Assembly (NCBI GenBank): GCA_002402175.1
Contig: NVVJ01000038.1
Coordinates: forward strand, 1-33,553
Direction: 5' to 3'
Source: SAR86 cluster bacterium
Lineage (GTDB): Bacteria; Pseudomonadota; Gammaproteobacteria; Pseudomonadales; Pseudohongiellaceae
Length of the DNA stretch: 33,553 nucleotides
The notes beneath the pieces were generated by a model, which was not told the DNA's origin, made no database searches, and worked only from the letters and a program-made list of their open reading frames with translations. Shown here in pieces: positions 32,232-33,553 of the stretch. The position numbers and the translations under genes were made by a program. Positions within the stretch are counted from its first letter, which is position 1; the number at the start of each line of letters is the position of its first letter.

Positions 32232-32404
32232 ACTTAGGTGCGATGAATATAAGCTGAATGACCATATTGCCTTGTTTCTAGCGTGATAAGCTGACACATA
32301 GTGGTGCTATTTGTAAACTTTGCCGTCGCGGGGATGGACTTAAGCACGGATAGTCTCTATTCTTCGCACCCTCAAAAACCCCCCACCACGCTCAGGATCA
32401 TCAA

Positions 32405-33553
32405 ATGACTACCGAATCGGCAAGCACATTCGACCAGTTAGGGCTGTCTGCACCTGTTATGAAGGTGTTGAACGACGTGGGATACGAGACACCATCGCCT
32501 ATTCAGGCTGAGACTATTCCTTTGTTGTTAGAGGGTAGAGACGTGCTTGGCCAGGCTCAAACTGGAACCGGTAAAACCGCGGCATTTGCACTGCCGGTTC
32601 TGTCAAAACTGGATATAAAGCAGAAAGACCCGCAGGTAATGGTGCTAGCACCTACCCGCGAACTAGCTATTCAGGTGGCTGAGGCCTTTCAGAAGTATGC
32701 GACACATATCAAAGGCTTTCATGTGCTCCCGGTTTACGGTGGGCAGGAGTACGGCGGTCAGATTCGAGCATTAAAGCGAGGTGTTCATGTAGTAGTTGGT
32801 ACCCCGGGCCGAGTTATGGACCACATGCGCAAAGGCACGTTAAAGCTAAGTAATCTCAGCACATTGGTGCTGGATGAAGCTGATGAAATGCTACGCATGG
32901 GCTTTATCGACGATGTCGAATGGATATTGGAGCAAACCCCAGAAAATCGGCAGATTGCACTATTCTCCGCCACCATGCCTCATCAGGTACGGCGCATCGC
33001 CAATCAGCATCTCAACAATCCGGCTCATATAACTATTAAAGTCACTAAGGCCTCGGCGTCTCTGATTCGTCAGCGCTTCTGGCCTGTTAGCGGTATGCAC
33101 AAGCTGGATGCCTTAACCCGCATTCTCGAAGCCGAAACCTTCGACGGTATGATAATTTTTGTACGCACTCGAATCTCAACAATAGAATTAGCAGAAAAAC
33201 TGTCCGCCAGGGGCTTTGCGGCAACAGCGCTTAACGGCGATATACCGCAGAAACAGCGCGAGCGCACCATAGAGCATTTGAAAAAAGGCAAACTGGATAT
33301 TCTGGTTGCTACCGACGTGGCGGCGCGCGGACTTGATGTAGATAGAGTAAGCCATGTAATCAACTATGACATTCCTTACGACACCGAAGCCTATATTCAC
33401 CGAATTGGTCGAACAGGCCGCGCAGGTCGCCAGGGTGACGCTATCTTGTTTGTCGCTCCACGCGAAAGGCGCATATTAAGCGCCATAGAAAAGGCAACCA
33501 GCAAGAAGATTGAAATGATGGAGCTGCCTTCCACCAAATTAATCAACGACAAA
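32405..33553 (+). CDS. deaD: DEAD-box ATP-dependent RNA helicase DeaD/CsdA (3' end outside window)
   Basis: The first 383 codons of a DEAD-box helicase are present and the frame is open at the window edge. All core motifs are visible: Q motif (FDQLGLSAPVM…SPIQ), motif I AQTGTGKT, Ia PTRELA, Ib TPGR, II DEAD, III SAT, IV IIFVRTR, V ATDVAARGLD, and VI HRIGRTGRAG. Among such helicases the sequence is closest in character to CsdA/DeaD (LSAPVMKVLNDVGYETPSPIQ, LDEADEMLRMGFIDDVEWIL, IPQKQRERTIEHLK). The RNA-binding C-terminal domain would lie beyond the window. It unwinds RNA in cold adaptation and ribosome assembly. AGGA lies ten bases before the ATG. The long leader is not resolved into a promoter. 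Confidence 0.92.
   Translation, partial: MTTESASTFDQLGLSAPVMKVLNDVGYETPSPIQAETIPLLLEGRDVLGQAQTGTGKTAAFALPVLSKLDIKQKDPQVMVLAPTRELAIQVAEAFQKYATHIKGFHVLPVYGGQEYGGQIRALKRGVHVVVGTPGRVMDHMRKGTLKLSNLSTLVLDEADEMLRMGFIDDVEWILEQTPENRQIALFSATMPHQVRRIANQHLNNPAHITIKVTKASASLIRQRFWPVSGMHKLDALTRILEAETFDGMIIFVRTRISTIELAEKLSARGFAATALNGDIPQKQRERTIEHLKKGKLDILVATDVAARGLDVDRVSHVINYDIPYDTEAYIHRIGRTGRAGRQGDAILFVAPRERRILSAIEKATSKKIEMMELPSTKLINDK

Noticed and set aside
1..33553. CRISPR arrays, insertion sequences, prophage genes, tRNA and rRNA genes.
   Set aside because: No spaced direct repeats, transposase or phage frames, cloverleaf or rRNA sequence were seen.

Overview
The window looks like the chromosome of a Gram-negative, probably marine, gammaproteobacterium. 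The gene types support this: cold-shock DEAD-box helicase, MscS, M48 lipoprotein peptidase, YnjBCD-type ABC transporter, PQQ dehydrogenase with a c-type cytochrome partner, and MadLM malonate carrier. So do the many signal peptides and a perfect CRP-type site. No tRNA, rRNA, IS element or CRISPR array was seen. The species cannot be named from the sequence.

Layout. 1-2.0 kb: a string of small accessory genes (small membrane proteins, two DUF1330-like proteins, a GNAT acetyltransferase) behind an attC-like site, suggesting the edge of an integron cassette array. 2.0-6.3 kb: a secreted protein of unknown function and a thioredoxin-like/haem c/copper monooxygenase fusion on the minus strand, divergent from a beta-propeller protein resembling peptidyl-amidoglycolate lyase. 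6.3-9.1 kb: a SnoaL-like protein and a thioredoxin-like protein interrupted by an in-frame TGA exactly where the first redox cysteine belongs, with a fitting SECIS-like hairpin (candidate selenoprotein); divergent from these is an exported HpcH/HpaI aldolase. 9.5-14.2 kb: a c-di-GMP signalling cluster with an apparently active REC-EAL protein, a PAS hybrid histidine kinase and a REC-EAL protein whose EAL site is destroyed; a perfect CRP-type site lies upstream of the last. 14.4-19.0 kb: a tight operon of a radical SAM/SPASM protein followed by ynjB, ynjC and ynjD. 19.3-23.0 kb: a divergent PQQ-propeller protein, a lipocalin-like protein and a second lyase-like propeller. 23.0-25.7 kb: a malonate operon, madL-madM-matB. 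26.0-28.4 kb: a quinoprotein dehydrogenase with a complete DxD metal site and its dihaem cytochrome c. 28.5-33.5 kb: mscS, a DUF3667 membrane protein with a palindrome over its putative promoter, a candidate small RNA with an FNR-like box and strong terminator, an M48 peptidase, a low-complexity exported protein and the start of deaD.

Common theme. Much of the window encodes exported redox and beta-propeller proteins, suggesting periplasmic oxidation of organic substrates coupled to cytochrome c. The malonate operon would feed malonyl-CoA metabolism. The most notable observations are the selenocysteine candidate, the split PHM/PAL-like pair with conserved metal ligands, the candidate oxygen-responsive sRNA, and the radical SAM gene coupled to ynjBCD.
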